DNA of 30,707 nucleotides from Rhodococcus sp. IITR03 (GCA_001017865.1 LATQ01000001.1:1008432-1039138), one strand, 5' to 3'; shown: positions 7,730 through 15,998, counted from the stretch's first letter. The notes: a model not told the origin generated them from the letters alone. Translations and numbers: made by a program.

Positions 7730-9260
7730 ATGTCTTCATCCGGTATCACGCTGTCCGCACTCTCCTACGTCCATCCGGACGGCACCGTCGCCGTGCAGGA
7801 TCTCGACGCCGTCGTCCCGGCCGGGCGGATCGGCCTGGTGGGCCGCAACGGAAGTGGGAAGACCACCCTGCTGCGGCTCATCGCGGGTGAACTCCGCCCG
7901 ACCTCCGGTTCGTCGACGGTGCGCGGACGGGTCGCCTACCTTCCCCAGGACGTGACCCTCGATCCGACGGTGCCGGTCGATTCCGTCCTCGGTATCGGAG
8001 AGATCCGGAAGTCACTGCGACGCATCGAATCCGGATCGTTCGACGATCGGGACTTCGAGGTCGTCGCCGACCGGTGGGACATCGAGGACCGCGCCCTCGC
8101 GCTCATGCACCGAGTCGGCCTCGACCGGATCCTGCACGACGCCGGGGATTTCGATCGCACCGTCGGTCAGCTCTCCGGCGGGGAAACGGTGCTGCTCGCC
8201 TTCACCGCACGCCTGCTCGACGAGCCGGACGTGCTGCTGCTCGACGAGCCGACGAACAATCTCGACGCCGACGGTCGTGCGCGCCTGCAGGATGCACTCG
8301 ACCGGTTCCCCGGCACGGTGCTCGTCGCCGGGCACGACCGGGAACTGCTCGACCGCACGGATGCGATCGCCGAACTGCGCAACGGTGCGTTGCGCCTGTT
8401 CGGCGGCGGGTTCGGCGAATACGAGCGGATCGTCGCGGAGGAACAGGAGGCGGCACGGGCTGCGGTGCGGGATGCCCGCAACGACGTGCGGCGCCAGGCA
8501 CGCGAACTGGCGGCGGCGCACGTCACGATCGCCCGGCGGCAACGCTACGGGCAGAAGATGTACGAGCAGAAGCGCGAACCAAGATCGTCATGGGCGCGCG
8601 CAAACGGCAGGCGCAGGAATCCGCCGGGCGTTTCCGCCGCGAGCACGAGGAGGATCTGACCACGGCACGGGAGAACCTGGACCGTGCGAAGGACGCGGTG
8701 CGCGACGATCCGGAGATCCGCATCGACCTGCCCGGGACCGCGGTTCCGCCCGGTCGGCGGGTGGCGGACGCACCGCTCGAGATCGTCGGGCCGGAGCGGA
8801 TCGCGCTGCGCGGGCCCAACGGGTCGGGGAAGACGACCCTGCTGCACCGCATCGTCGAAGCGGAACCCCACGTTCCTTCGCGTTGCTCCCGCAGCGGCTC
8901 GACATCTTCGACGACGATCGTTCGGTCGCGGAGAACGCCGAGGATCGGGCGCGCACCTGACTCCGCAGCAGGTGCGGGCGCGTCTGGCGCGCTTCCTGTT
9001 CCGCGGCCGTCACGCCGAGGTCGCCGTGGGAGCTGTCGGGTGGGGAGCGACTGCGGGCCGCGCTCGCGATCGTGCTCGCGGCCGATCCCGCTCCGCAGTT
9101 GCTGCTGTTGGACGAGCCCACCAACAACCTGGACCTGGCGGGTCTCGCGCACCTGACCCAGGCCCTGCGCGCCTACAGCGGTGCGCTCGTGGTGGTCTCG
9201 CACGACGAACGATTCCTCGAGGAGGTGGCGGTGGATCGGTCGGTCGAACTCGAAAGATGA
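7730..9260 (+). CDS. ABC-F family ATPase (ribosome-protection/translation-factor type), four frame breaks
   Basis: About 511 residues across breaks near 8578, 8877, 8957 and 9027 (the first three look like single-base losses). Two ABC cassettes are joined by a linker, with no membrane segment, which defines ABC-F. Cassette 1 has Walker A GRNGSGKTT, signature QLSGGE and Walker B VLLLDEPTNNLD, then a charged Arg/Glu-rich linker (about residues 235-320). Cassette 2 has Walker A GPNGSGKTT, signature LSGGERLR, Walker B LLLLDEPTNNLD and the switch SHDERFL. ABC-F proteins act on the ribosome E site: some are housekeeping translation factors, others displace antibiotics. Which class applies cannot be told here. 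ATG 7730 has GGGAG 5 nt upstream. The gene runs toward the hydrolase at 9283, 22 bp away. Confidence 0.88.
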
Positions 9261-9282
9261 GCCGTTCGGCGATACTGCTGGG

Positions 9283-10096
9283 ATGAGCCATGCGACGAAT
9301 CCCGCCGACGGCACCCGGATCCGGTTCACCACGGCAGGCCCCGAGGGGGCACCGGTCGTGCTGCTGGTCCACGGCAGTGCCCTGTCGTCGGCGGTGTGGC
9401 GGGCCTTCGGTACGTGAAGCGCTCGGCGGGGATTTCCGCCTGGTCATGCCCGATCTGCGTGGCCACGGCCGCAGCGACACCCCGCACGACGAGGACGCCT
9501 ACGCGATGGACGCGATCGTCGGGGACCTGCTCGCCGTCCTGGACACGGCGGGAGCCGACCGGGTGCACTACGTCGGCTATTCGTTCGGCGCCCGCTGCAC
9601 GGATTCGCGCTCGCCGTCGCCGCTCCGGAGCGGCTGGCGAGTCTGACCCTGCTCGGCGGGAGCGCACGCCCCCAGCAGGGAGCGATGGACGCGATGTTCT
9701 TCCCCGGCACCGTCGACGTGCTCGAGCGCGAGGGCATGGACGGTTTCATCCGTGCCTGGGAGGAAAGGCGTCGCACACCGGTCGATCCCGCGACGCGTTC
9801 GGCCTTTTCGAAGAACGACGCGCAGGCTCTCGCCGCCTATTTCCGCCGGTCGGATCGGGAACCGGGAATCGGCGACGAGACACTCGCGGGCATCGACGTG
9901 CCCGTGCTCGCCGTCGTCGGGTCGGACGACCGCCTGCGTGTGGAGGACACCCGCGCGTTGTCGCGCACCGTCCCCGGTGCGCGACTCGCGATTCTGCGCG
10001 GGGGTGGACCATGCCGAGACGGTCTCGGCCGCACTACCTGCGTCGAGAACTTCCTCTCGGCACGCGCCGGCCGGAAACCGACCGACAACGCGCTGA
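9283..10096 (+). CDS. Alpha/beta-fold hydrolase, three or four frame breaks
   Basis: Roughly 270 residues. Visible elements in order: VVLLVHGSALSSAVWR (oxyanion strand and HG loop), FRLVMPDLRGHGRSD, the nucleophile elbow VGYSFGA with Ser as nucleophile, a cap region FFPGTVDVLEREGMDGF, the acid strand VPVLAVVGSDDRL and the catalytic His as DHAETV. Frame changes occur near 9410, 9594 and 10005, perhaps also near 10043, so the exact C-terminus is uncertain; the nearest plausible stop is TGA at 10094-10096. The substrate is unknown; close families include esterases, haloperoxidase-like and 3-oxoadipate-enol-lactonase-like enzymes. It lies 22 bp after the ABC-F gene on the same strand and is probably co-transcribed. 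It converges on the TetR gene at 10113. Confidence 0.75.
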
Positions 10097-10112
10097 TACT
10101 CGGTTCGGGCGC

Positions 10113-10863
10113 TCAGGCCGGGACGACGACCTGTTCCCGCGGTGTCATCGCCGGCACCGGCCGGGACTGCTGCACCTTCCGGTGCGGTGCGACCACGGCT
10201 TTCTCCTGCGCAGCACGGGCAACCGCTTGCTGCCGGCCGACTCCGGATGCCTCCGCGAGCAGCGCCGACACCGACCGCTTCATGACCTCGACCGCCTCGG
10301 GCACCGACAGGCGCAGTACGTCCCGCAGCGATACCCAGGTAGGCCAGGTCGTCGACACTCCCAGCAGGTTCTCGATGTGGGTGCGGACGGTGTCGTCGAC
10401 GCCCTCGAACTGGTCGGAGAACAACGCCTGATCTCGTATCGCGCCCGGTCGAGATAGCGCAGGCGGTTGCGCTGCAATTCGCGCGAGAACGGCGCGCGGA
10501 TCTCGGACGACCGCGCGAACGGCGCGATGTATTCGAGCAGTTCCGCTCGCTGCCTGCAGTAGGCGTCGATCCGTTCGTCGAGCGGCAGCGACGGATCGAT
10601 CGGCTCGTAGGCGTCGTCCTGGCGCCGCATCAGTTCGGCACCGGTGGCGGCGAACAACGTCTCGAGATCGCCGAAGTGTCCCCACAACGATCGCAGGGAC
10701 ACCCCGGCCCGCGAGGCGATCTGCGCCCCTGTGGGTTTGAGCTCTCCCGCCTGATGAGCGCGATATGAGCCTCTATGACGGCCTGCCGGGTGCGCTCTGC
10801 GCGAGCACTCCTGCCGTCCGTCGTGACCGACGGCTTGTCGCCGTCCTTTCGTTCCGCGTACAT
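10113..10863 (-). CDS. TetR/AcrR family transcriptional regulator, two frame breaks
   Basis: About 250 residues after restoring one base near 10748 and one near 10437. The N-terminus RAERTRQAVIEAHIALIR is helix 1; the HTH reads TGAQIASRAGVSLRSLWGHF, a standard TetR reader in which the recognition helix is SLRSLWGHFGD. The C-terminal ligand/dimer domain is followed by a long extra tail rich in Gln, Val and Lys (about the last 45 residues), which is unusual. ATG 10863 (MYAERKDGD) was chosen as the first start in the HTH frame. It is convergent with the hydrolase at 9283, so its target is not obvious. The 170 bp between it and the downstream end of the acyl-CoA dehydrogenase gene should hold its promoter; I see no clear operator there. 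Confidence 0.82.
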
Positions 10864-11029
10864 CGCTCCCCCGATTTCCGCTCGGATTCCCCTCCGGACC
10901 GGTCACTCCCCTCGTCGGTGACCGGCATAACTTTTCTCATGGCGAACAATAGTCGACACAGCGGGGGAATTGTCATCCCCCATCCGAAAATTGTCCCGTT
11001 TGCGAATTTCGAGCGGCTGTACGCAGGGA

Positions 11030-12256
11030 TTACTGTGTAAGCAATCCCTTCGCGATATGTGTTACTTGAATTTCGTTGCTACCCGCGTAGATCATCAGCG
11101 ATTTCGCATCACGTGCAAGTTGTTCGACCCGATATTCGGCCATGTACCCGTTTCCCCCGAACAGTTGCACGGCCTCCATCGCCACCTCGGTCGCCGCCCG
11201 CGACGAGTACAGCTTCATCGCCGACGCCTCCGACAGGCTCACCGGCTTCCCCGCCTGCGCGCGCTCGATCGCACTGAAGACCATGTTGCGGACGTTCACC
11301 CGCGCGATCTCCATCTCGGCGAGCTTGAGCTGGATCAACTGGAACTGTGCGATCTCCTTGCCCCACAGCTTCCGCGATTTCGCGTACTCGGTGCACAGTT
11401 TCAGGCACTGCTCGATGATGCCCAGGGCCAGATAGGCGATGCCGATACGTTCGGTGGCGAAGGACTCGCGCGCGCTGTCCTTGCCGTCGCTGCGACCGCC
11501 CTCCTCGGTCTCCCCCAGCAGCCGGTCGCGGGTCAGGCGCACGTTGTCGAAGAACAACTCGCCCGTCGGCGAGGAGTTCATGCCCATCTTCTTGAAGGGC
11601 GGGCTCTGGGTGAGCCCCTCCATGCCCTTGTCCAGCACGAATGCGAGCACCTTGCGGTCGCGGCGATCCACCGAGGGATCGCCTTCGTCGAGCTTCGCGT
11701 ACACGATGATCACGTCGGCGTACGGACCGTTGGTGATGAAGGTCTTCTGGCCGTTGAGGATGTAGTCCTCCCCGTCGCGGCGCACCGTCGTCTTCATCCC
11801 GCCGAACGCATCGGAACCCGAATCGGGTTCGGTGATCGCCCACGCACCGACCTTCTCGAAGGTCACCAGCTCGGGCAGCCACCGCTTCTTCTGCGCGAGG
11901 GTGCCGCGGCTGCGGATCGTGCCCGCCGTCAGGCCCAGGCTGACACCCAGCGAGGCGATGAGCCCGAGACTCACCCCGGCGATCTCGATGTTGAGCAACG
12001 CCGCCATCCCCGGCGACCCGCCGGTACCCCCGGACGGTCCCGAAGGCTTCTCTCCGCGTTCCTCTTTCGCGAGGGCCCGTTCGAGCGACTCGCGGGCCAT
12101 CTCGTCGATGCCGAAAGTCGCGTACAACTTCCGGATGATGTCGTACGGCGGCAATTCTCCAGACTCGAGACTGTCGACGTGCGGACGGATTTCCTTCTCG
12201 ATGAAACCGCGAAGTGCGTCGCGGAACATGAGGTCTGTGTCGGACCACTCGTACAT
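11030..12256 (-). CDS. Acyl-CoA dehydrogenase (FadE family)
   Basis: 408 residues, intact. It oxidises an acyl-CoA to the 2-enoyl-CoA with FAD, passing electrons to ETF. The N-terminal helical domain holds an extra Gly/Pro-rich insert (about residues 70-85, EKPSGPSGGTGGSPG). The middle domain has AWAITEPDSGSDAFGG and YILNGQKTFITNG, both FAD/substrate-contact motifs; the C-terminal domain has QLFGGNGYMAEY and IYAGSNEIQ. In most family members the last motif is YEGT with Glu as the base; here it is YAGS. Glu in FATERIGIAYLALG lies where isovaleryl-CoA and long-chain dehydrogenases keep their base, so the enzyme is probably active and of that subgroup (inference). ATG 12256 follows a -10 box by 6 nt. 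The substrate is unknown. Confidence 0.92.
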   Translation of the reverse strand: MYEWSDTDLMFRDALRGFIEKEIRPHVDSLESGELPPYDIIRKLYATFGIDEMARESLERALAKEERGEKPSGPSGGTGGSPGMAALLNIEIAGVSLGLIASLGVSLGLTAGTIRSRGTLAQKKRWLPELVTFEKVGAWAITEPDSGSDAFGGMKTTVRRDGEDYILNGQKTFITNGPYADVIIVYAKLDEGDPSVDRRDRKVLAFVLDKGMEGLTQSPPFKKMGMNSSPTGELFFDNVRLTRDRLLGETEEGGRSDGKDSARESFATERIGIAYLALGIIEQCLKLCTEYAKSRKLWGKEIAQFQLIQLKLAEMEIARVNVRNMVFSAIERAQAGKPVSLSEASAMKLYSSRAATEVAMEAVQLFGGNGYMAEYRVEQLARDAKSLMIYAGSNEIQVTHIAKGLLTQ

Positions 12257-12262
12257 GCACCG

Positions 12263-12268
12263 AACATA
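12263..12268 (-). promoter_or_regulatory. -10 box TATGTT for a leaderless acyl-CoA dehydrogenase transcript
   Basis: Minus-strand TATGTT followed by CGGTGC (6 nt) and then ATG 12256. No Shine-Dalgarno is present. The same spacing recurs at several other genes of the window. Confidence 0.6.
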
Positions 12269-12389
12269 GAACAGGTGTCGATTCCGTCCCGGCCTTTCGT
12301 CCCACTGGGCATCCGAAAACGCTCCACGTACAGCGTGCCGGTACTAGCCTTCGCCGCAGAGCGCTCCGTCGGCGAGAGGGACATCGGAG

Positions 12390-13504
12390 ATGGTCGATTC
12401 GAGTGGGTTTGCCGGCACGGACGTCCTCGCCCTGCACATGGGCGACGGCCTGATCGCCGACCGCGCGTCCGCGTGGTTCTTCGTCATCGCCGTGATCGGG
12501 GTCAGCATCGCCGCCTGGTACGCACGCAGCGACCTGAACAAGAGGTCGGTGCCGACGGCGGCGGCAGTTTGCGCCCTGTTGTTCGCCCTGCAGGTGGTCG
12601 ACGTGCCGGTGCTGCCGGACGTCAGCGGCCATGTCGTGGGCGGCGCACTCGCGGCGATCCTGCTCGGGCCGTTCGTGGGGGCGGTCGCATTGACGATCGT
12701 CCTCGTGGTGCAGGCCTTCGTCTTCGCCGACGGCGGCCTGTCGGCGCTGGGCGCCAATGTCACCAACATGGTGCTCGTCGCCATCGCCGCCGGTTTCCTC
12801 ACCGCGACGGCGCTGCGTGCGCTGTGTGAGCACCGCGGTGTGCGGCGGTTCGTCATGCTCGGCCTGGTCTCGTTCGTCGGTGGGTTCGTCTCGGTCCTTG
12901 CGGCCGTGACGGGTTTCGTCGTCGAGTACGCCCTCGGCGGCACCTTTGCCGTGCCGGTGTCGAACATCGGATTCCTCTACGCGACGCACATTCCCGTCGG
13001 GTTGGTCGAGGGTGTGGTGACGGCCGCCGTCGTGCTCGCCGTCGCGCGGGTCTCCCCGGAATCCGTCCAGCTCACGCGACTGCCGGTCAATCCCCTCGAC
13101 GCGACCACGTCTCCGCCCCCTCCTCCGCGTCCACGCGCTCAGGGGACGCTGTTCATCGGTTTGGCGTTCACCTCGCTCGTGGTCGCGGGGATCGTCGCGC
13201 CGCTCGCCGTCGACACCCCCGGTGCTCTCGAGGTGGCCACCACGCGGGGCTGTGAGATCGACTCGCTCGCCGAGGATCTCACGGGCGACTGTATGGCCCG
13301 GGACGTCGAGGAACACCGGCTCGCCGCCAGCGCGCTGGCCGACTACACGATCGACGACCGCCCCGGTTCGACGGGCGTGGCCGCGGTGCTGGGCACGCTC
13401 GGCACCTTCGTCCTGGCCAGCGTGTGTTTCCGCGCTCTCGTGCCGCGGCCGGCGAAGACCACCGCCGAGCAGCGCACGCAGCAGCGGAGCAGCTCTGCGG
13501 CTGA
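12390..13504 (+). CDS. CbiM-CbiN fusion: cobalt/nickel ECF transporter substrate-binding component (orphan)
   Basis: About 370 residues. The CbiM part has many helices, with LHMGDGLIADRAS near the N-terminus, GALAAILLGPFVGAVAL, GANVTNMVLVAIAAGF and a His in FLYATHIPVGLVEGVV, matching energy-coupling-factor metal components. A Pro-rich linker (SPPPPPRPRAQG) leads to a PDGLE/CbiN-like domain: one helix, an external loop with Cys (TTRGCEIDS and GDCMARD), a DYTIDD segment and a final helix. No CbiQ or CbiO gene is adjacent. The frame stays open past the minus-strand TetR stop, so I place the end at TGA 13502-13504, which needs one late frame change. ATG 12390 has AGAGGGA about 8 nt upstream, but family members start directly at M-H, which here falls at CTG-CAC 12432. 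Confidence 0.8.
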
Positions 13505-13512
13505 GTCCTCAG
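13501..13512. terminator. Short palindrome across convergent stops
   Basis: CTGAG-TC-CTCAG holds a TGA for the plus-strand CbiMN gene (13502-13504) and the TGA of the minus-strand TetR gene (13509-13511). A GC-rich inverted repeat, TGCCGCGGCGGCA, follows immediately. It may act as a weak two-way terminator; the stems are short. Confidence 0.3.
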
Positions 13513-14165
13513 GCTGCCGCGGCGGCACGGTCAGCGGGAGAGGTGCGCCTCGATGTCCCCCGCACCATCTCCCTACCGAACCGGATGGGCTCGACCGAGT
13601 GCTCGAACTTGCTGCCCGACAGGGCACCGTCGTAGATCAGCTGCACGCGCCGTGCCACCGCCTCGGACTCGGACACCCCGGCGAGACCGAGCAGTTCGAC
13701 GAGCGTCGAGTTCAGCCATTCCCGGTGCGCGAGTACCGGTTCGAGTGGTTCCTGCGGAAACTCCGTCGCAGCGTTGGCGTACTGGCATCCCCGGAAGTTC
13801 TTCTTCGGCGCCGACTGCATCGCGAGATCGAAGAAGGTGAGGATCTTCGCGATCGGATCGTCGAGCGGTTCGACGGCGGCGTGCCACCGCTGCCGGTCGC
13901 GCCGGTCGAGGTCGTCCAGATAGGCGAGCACCAGTGCATCCTTCGACCCGTACGACGAGTAGAGGCTCGCGCGGGCGACGCCGGCCTCGGCGAGGATGCG
14001 GTCGATGCCCACCGCGCGGATGCCGTGCTCGGCGAAGAGCGCGCTCGCGGTGTCGAGCAGGCGTGTGGCGGGTGAGGGCTTGGACGGCGACCCCTCGGCT
14101 TTCCCCTTCGGACCGGCCGTGCCCTTCGGAGTGCCGGTTGATTCACTCTCGACGAACGTACGCAC
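13509..14165 (-). CDS. TetR family repressor divergent from the putative sulfur operon
   Basis: 218 residues, intact. A charged Lys/Pro/Ser tail (about residues 1-33) precedes helix 1, RLLDTASALFAEHGIRAVGI. The HTH reads DRILAEAGVARASLYSSYGS. The ligand domain has FDLAMQSAPKKNFRGCQYAN and ATEFP, the FRGC segment seen in NemR/AcuR-like TetR proteins, where a Cys can sense electrophiles (whether it does here is unknown). GTG 14165 was chosen because a -10 box (TACGCT) ends 6 nt before it and the longer reading frame would run through the operator and divergent promoter. It faces the leader-peptide operon across a 63-bp gap holding one TetR-like palindrome, so it very likely represses that operon and itself (inference). 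Confidence 0.9.
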   Translation of the reverse strand: MRTFVESESTGTPKGTAGPKGKAEGSPSKPSPATRLLDTASALFAEHGIRAVGIDRILAEAGVARASLYSSYGSKDALVLAYLDDLDRRDRQRWHAAVEPLDDPIAKILTFFDLAMQSAPKKNFRGCQYANAATEFPQEPLEPVLAHREWLNSTLVELLGLAGVSESEAVARRVQLIYDGALSGSKFEHSVEPIRFGREMVRGTSRRTSPADRAAAAA

Positions 14166-14171
14166 GTGCCC

Positions 14172-14177
14172 AGCGTA
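14172..14177 (-). promoter_or_regulatory. -10 box TACGCT for the leaderless TetR transcript
   Basis: Minus-strand TACGCT, then GGGCAC (6 nt), then GTG 14165. The operator at 14192-14209 lies in its -35 region. Confidence 0.6.
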
Positions 14178-14191
14178 ACGGACAGCGCGCG

Positions 14192-14209
14192 ATAGACAGA
14201 CCGTTCTAT
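14192..14209. promoter_or_regulatory. TetR-type operator between divergent promoters
   Basis: ATAGA-CAGACCGT-TCTAT: 5-bp perfect arms in an 18-bp site resembling TAGAC..GTCTA operators of TetR-family repressors. It covers the -35 box of the leader/DUF4242 operon (14193-14198) and lies upstream of the tetR -10, so one bound dimer could shut both promoters. Confidence 0.6.
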
Positions 14210-14221
14210 TCACAGTACGGT
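14193..14221 (+). promoter_or_regulatory. Promoter of the putative sulfur operon, -35 TAGACA / 17 bp / -10 TACGGT
   Basis: TAGACA (14193-14198) and TACGGT (14216-14221) are 17 bp apart. The -10 ends 7 nt before GTG 14229, so transcription should start on the leader ORF itself. The -35 lies inside the TetR operator. Confidence 0.65.
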
Positions 14222-14228
14222 GGAGCAC

Positions 14229-14312
14229 GTGACACACAGCCTTCTGACTCGCCGCCTGCACGTGGATCTCGTGCGGGTGTCGACTGCTGCGTGTTGTCGC
14301 TCCACTCTCTGA
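14229..14312 (+). CDS. Cysteine-containing leader peptide (attenuator uORF), 27 aa
   Basis: GTG-initiated 27-codon ORF with a basic centre and the segment RRLHVDLVRVSTAACC followed by RSTL and stop. The R-x-HVDL-x-RV-x-(S/T)A-x-C pattern matches short actinobacterial leader peptides found ahead of sulfur-assimilation and sulfur-transport genes; related leaderless uORFs with Cys runs act as cysteine attenuators in mycobacteria (family knowledge). Codons 22-23 are TGT TGT (14292-14297). The promoter -10 ends 7 nt upstream, so it should be translated from a leaderless mRNA. It precedes the DUF4242 gene by 114 nt. That gap holds a hairpin over the DUF4242 Shine-Dalgarno and a segment complementary to this ORF's stop region (see 14310-14424). 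It was probably missed by automatic gene finding because of its size. Confidence 0.85.
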   Translation: MTHSLLTRRLHVDLVRVSTAACCRSTL

Positions 14313-14424
14313 CCGGCCTCGTCTGCGTGCGCCGCATGCCGTAGTCGCCCCGTCCGAAGACGAAACGGCGCCCCGTCGTGCCCGGACCGGTCACAGTTCC
14401 AACCCGCTTTCCCGGAAGGTGACC
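14310..14424 (+). promoter_or_regulatory. Leader RNA with mutually exclusive pairings; SD-sequestering hairpin
   Basis: Segment A, TGACCGG (14310-14316), begins at the leader stop codon. Segment B, CCGGTCAC, is at 14387-14394. Segment C, GTGACC (14419-14424), overlaps the end of the Shine-Dalgarno GGAAGG (14414-14419). B can pair with A (7 bp, extended by two more pairs beyond a one-base bulge) or with C (6 bp, GGTCAC/GTGACC). In the B-C form TTCC at 14397-14400 also pairs with GGAA of the Shine-Dalgarno. A ribosome terminating at the leader stop covers A and favours B-C (gene off). A ribosome stalled at the Cys codons ends just short of A and favours A-B (gene on). Pairings are seen directly; the switch is inference. 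Confidence 0.6.
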
Positions 14425-14426
14425 CC

Positions 14427-14942
14427 ATGTCGCTGTATCTCTACGAACTCGTCCCCACCGAAGGCCAGGCCGAGGCTGCCATCAAGGCCTTCGACGATGC
14501 TGTCGTCGCTGCCGGCGGCGAACTGATCGAATCGCAGGTCACCACCGGTGGCACGCGCGTCTTCGCGATCGCCGAGTTCGACGCGTGCCGCCCCGCGCAG
14601 CTCGAGTCGGCCTCCCTCGATGTCGCCGAGATCGTCGGCCCGAACGAGGTCCGTCTCGTCGGCGCCGAGCTCGACCAGATCAAGGCCACCCGCCCCGAGG
14701 CCGGTTACCTCGTCGAATGGGACATCCCCGACACGATCGACATGGAGACCTACCTCGCGCGCAAGAAGGCGAACTCGCCGAAGTACGCCGACGTCCCCGA
14801 GGTGAGCTTCCTGCGCACCTACGTCCGCGAGGACATGGACAAGTGCCTGTGCTTCTACAACGCCCCCGACGAGGCCGCCGTCGTGCGTGCCCGCGAGGTC
14901 GTCAGCACGCCCATCGACCGTCTCCACTCCCTCGAAGGATAA
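14427..14942 (+). CDS. Tandem DUF4242 domain protein (nickel-binding-protein-like), first gene of the operon
   Basis: 171 residues, intact. Two related ferredoxin-like halves: residues 1-85 (MSLYLYELVP.., with the end of the first half near GPNEVRLVG) and 92-171 (YLVEWDIPDTIDMETYL, then VSFLRTYVREDMDKCLCFYN and DEAAVVRARE). The second half fits DUF4242 well, including the KCLCFYNAPD strand; a single-domain DUF4242 protein of Streptomyces (SCO4226) binds nickel. The Cys pair may bind metal here, but this is inference. The Shine-Dalgarno GGAAGG lies 7 nt before ATG and is inside the predicted hairpin. Seven nt separate it from the next gene. Its role in the operon is unknown; a small metal or oxidation partner for the flavoprotein is one idea. 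Confidence 0.8.
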   Translation: MSLYLYELVPTEGQAEAAIKAFDDAVVAAGGELIESQVTTGGTRVFAIAEFDACRPAQLESASLDVAEIVGPNEVRLVGAELDQIKATRPEAGYLVEWDIPDTIDMETYLARKKANSPKYADVPEVSFLRTYVREDMDKCLCFYNAPDEAAVVRAREVVSTPIDRLHSLEG

Positions 14943-14949
14943 GCATCCG

Positions 14950-15998
14950 ATGACCGCGGCCATTGACCGAGCGAGCGAGCAACAGCGCGCGGCGATCGCA
15001 GAATTCGTACGCGATCGCGCCGCTGCTCTCGATCGCGGAGAAACCGACATCCGCACCGACATCGCCCGCACGGGCGAGCTCGGCCTGCTCCGCAAGGGGC
15101 TGGACGGGGAGTGTCTCTCCGAGATGGTCGCGGTCATCGACGAGGTCGCCGGCGAATCGCTCACCGTCGGCTTCTCGCTGTGGGCGCAGCGCATGGCGCT
15201 CGAATACATCGACCGCGCACCGCAGTTCCTGCGCGATCGTTATCGGGACGACCTCGCGTCCGGTCGCACGATCGGCGTCACCGCCATGGCCGCGGCCTCA
15301 AGCATCTCGCCGGTCTCGGCGAACTGCCCCTCGTCGCCGAACGGACCGACGACGGCATCACCGTCACCGGCCCGATCCACTGGGCATCCAACGTCTTTCC
15401 CGACTCGGTGATCGTCTTCCCGGCCCGCACCGCCGACGGCGATCGCCTCGTCGCCGTGGTCCGCGCCGATGCCGAGGGCATCACCATCGCGGATTCGCCC
15501 GAACTGCTCGCGCTCGGTGCCACGTCGTCGACCTCGCTGAAGTTCGACGGTGTGCGGATTCCGCAGTCGCACATCCTCACCGAGGATCTCGCGAACTTCT
15601 GCGGTTCGATCCGGCCGACCTTCATGATGTTGCAGACGTCGTTCTGCGTCGGCATCGCACGCGCGTCGCTCACGGAGGCGGCCGGCCGTCTGCACGGACT
15701 CGGCGAGCAGTTCACCGGTGAGTACGAAGAACTTTCGGCGCGTTACGAGTCGCTGCGCGAGCGGCTGTACCGCTTCGCCACCGATCCCGCCTCGATCGCT
15801 CCCGCGGAGTTCATCCGTCTGCGTCTCGACGGTTCGGTGGTCGCGGTCGCCGCGACCCGCCTCGAGGCGACGCTGCGCGGCGGCGCCGGATACGCGACGG
15901 CCAGCGCCACCAACCGCCGGTTCCGTGAGGCGGCCTTCCTGCCCATTCAATCGCCGTCGGAAGGACAGCTTCGGTGGGAACTGTCGCAGTACGAATAA
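14950..15998 (+). CDS. Acyl-CoA dehydrogenase-like flavoprotein of the putative sulfur operon, one frame break near 15300
   Basis: About 349 residues with one base restored near 15300, where GVTAMAAA continues as LKHLAGLGELPL in another frame. The fold is that of acyl-CoA dehydrogenases: helical start (EQQRAAIAEFVRDRAAAL), middle beta domain with GITVTGPIHWASNVFPDSVI, and a helical end, but it is short and ends in FLPIQSPSEGQLRWEL without the YEGT-type catalytic segment. Relatives of this shape include flavin-dependent monooxygenases of sulfur metabolism (DszC/SfnC-like) as well as true dehydrogenases. The setting between a Cys leader and an ABC importer makes a desulfurising oxygenase the better guess (inference). 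GAAGGA lies 10 nt before ATG. The end overlaps the ATPase gene by 25 bp. Confidence 0.8.

Noticed and set aside
11030..12256. Acyl-CoA dehydrogenase called inactive because YEGT is YAGS
   Set aside because: A Glu is present at the alternative base position known from isovaleryl- and long-chain acyl-CoA dehydrogenases.
12257..12389. Cobalamin riboswitch before the CbiMN gene
   Set aside because: The 133-bp divergent gap is too short for a full riboswitch and I see no convincing B12 box.
10970..13316. Long open frames on the plus (10970-12829) and minus (11109-13316) strands over the acyl-CoA dehydrogenase and CbiMN genes
   Set aside because: They are shadows of recognisable genes and have no family motifs of their own.
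12390..14075. CbiMN protein extended to 14075 in the same frame
   Set aside because: Everything after about 13500 is antisense to an intact TetR gene and shows no conserved sequence.
14313..14426. Classical rho-independent attenuator terminator after the Cys leader
   Set aside because: No stable GC stem followed by a U-rich run was found; the pairings present involve the Shine-Dalgarno instead.
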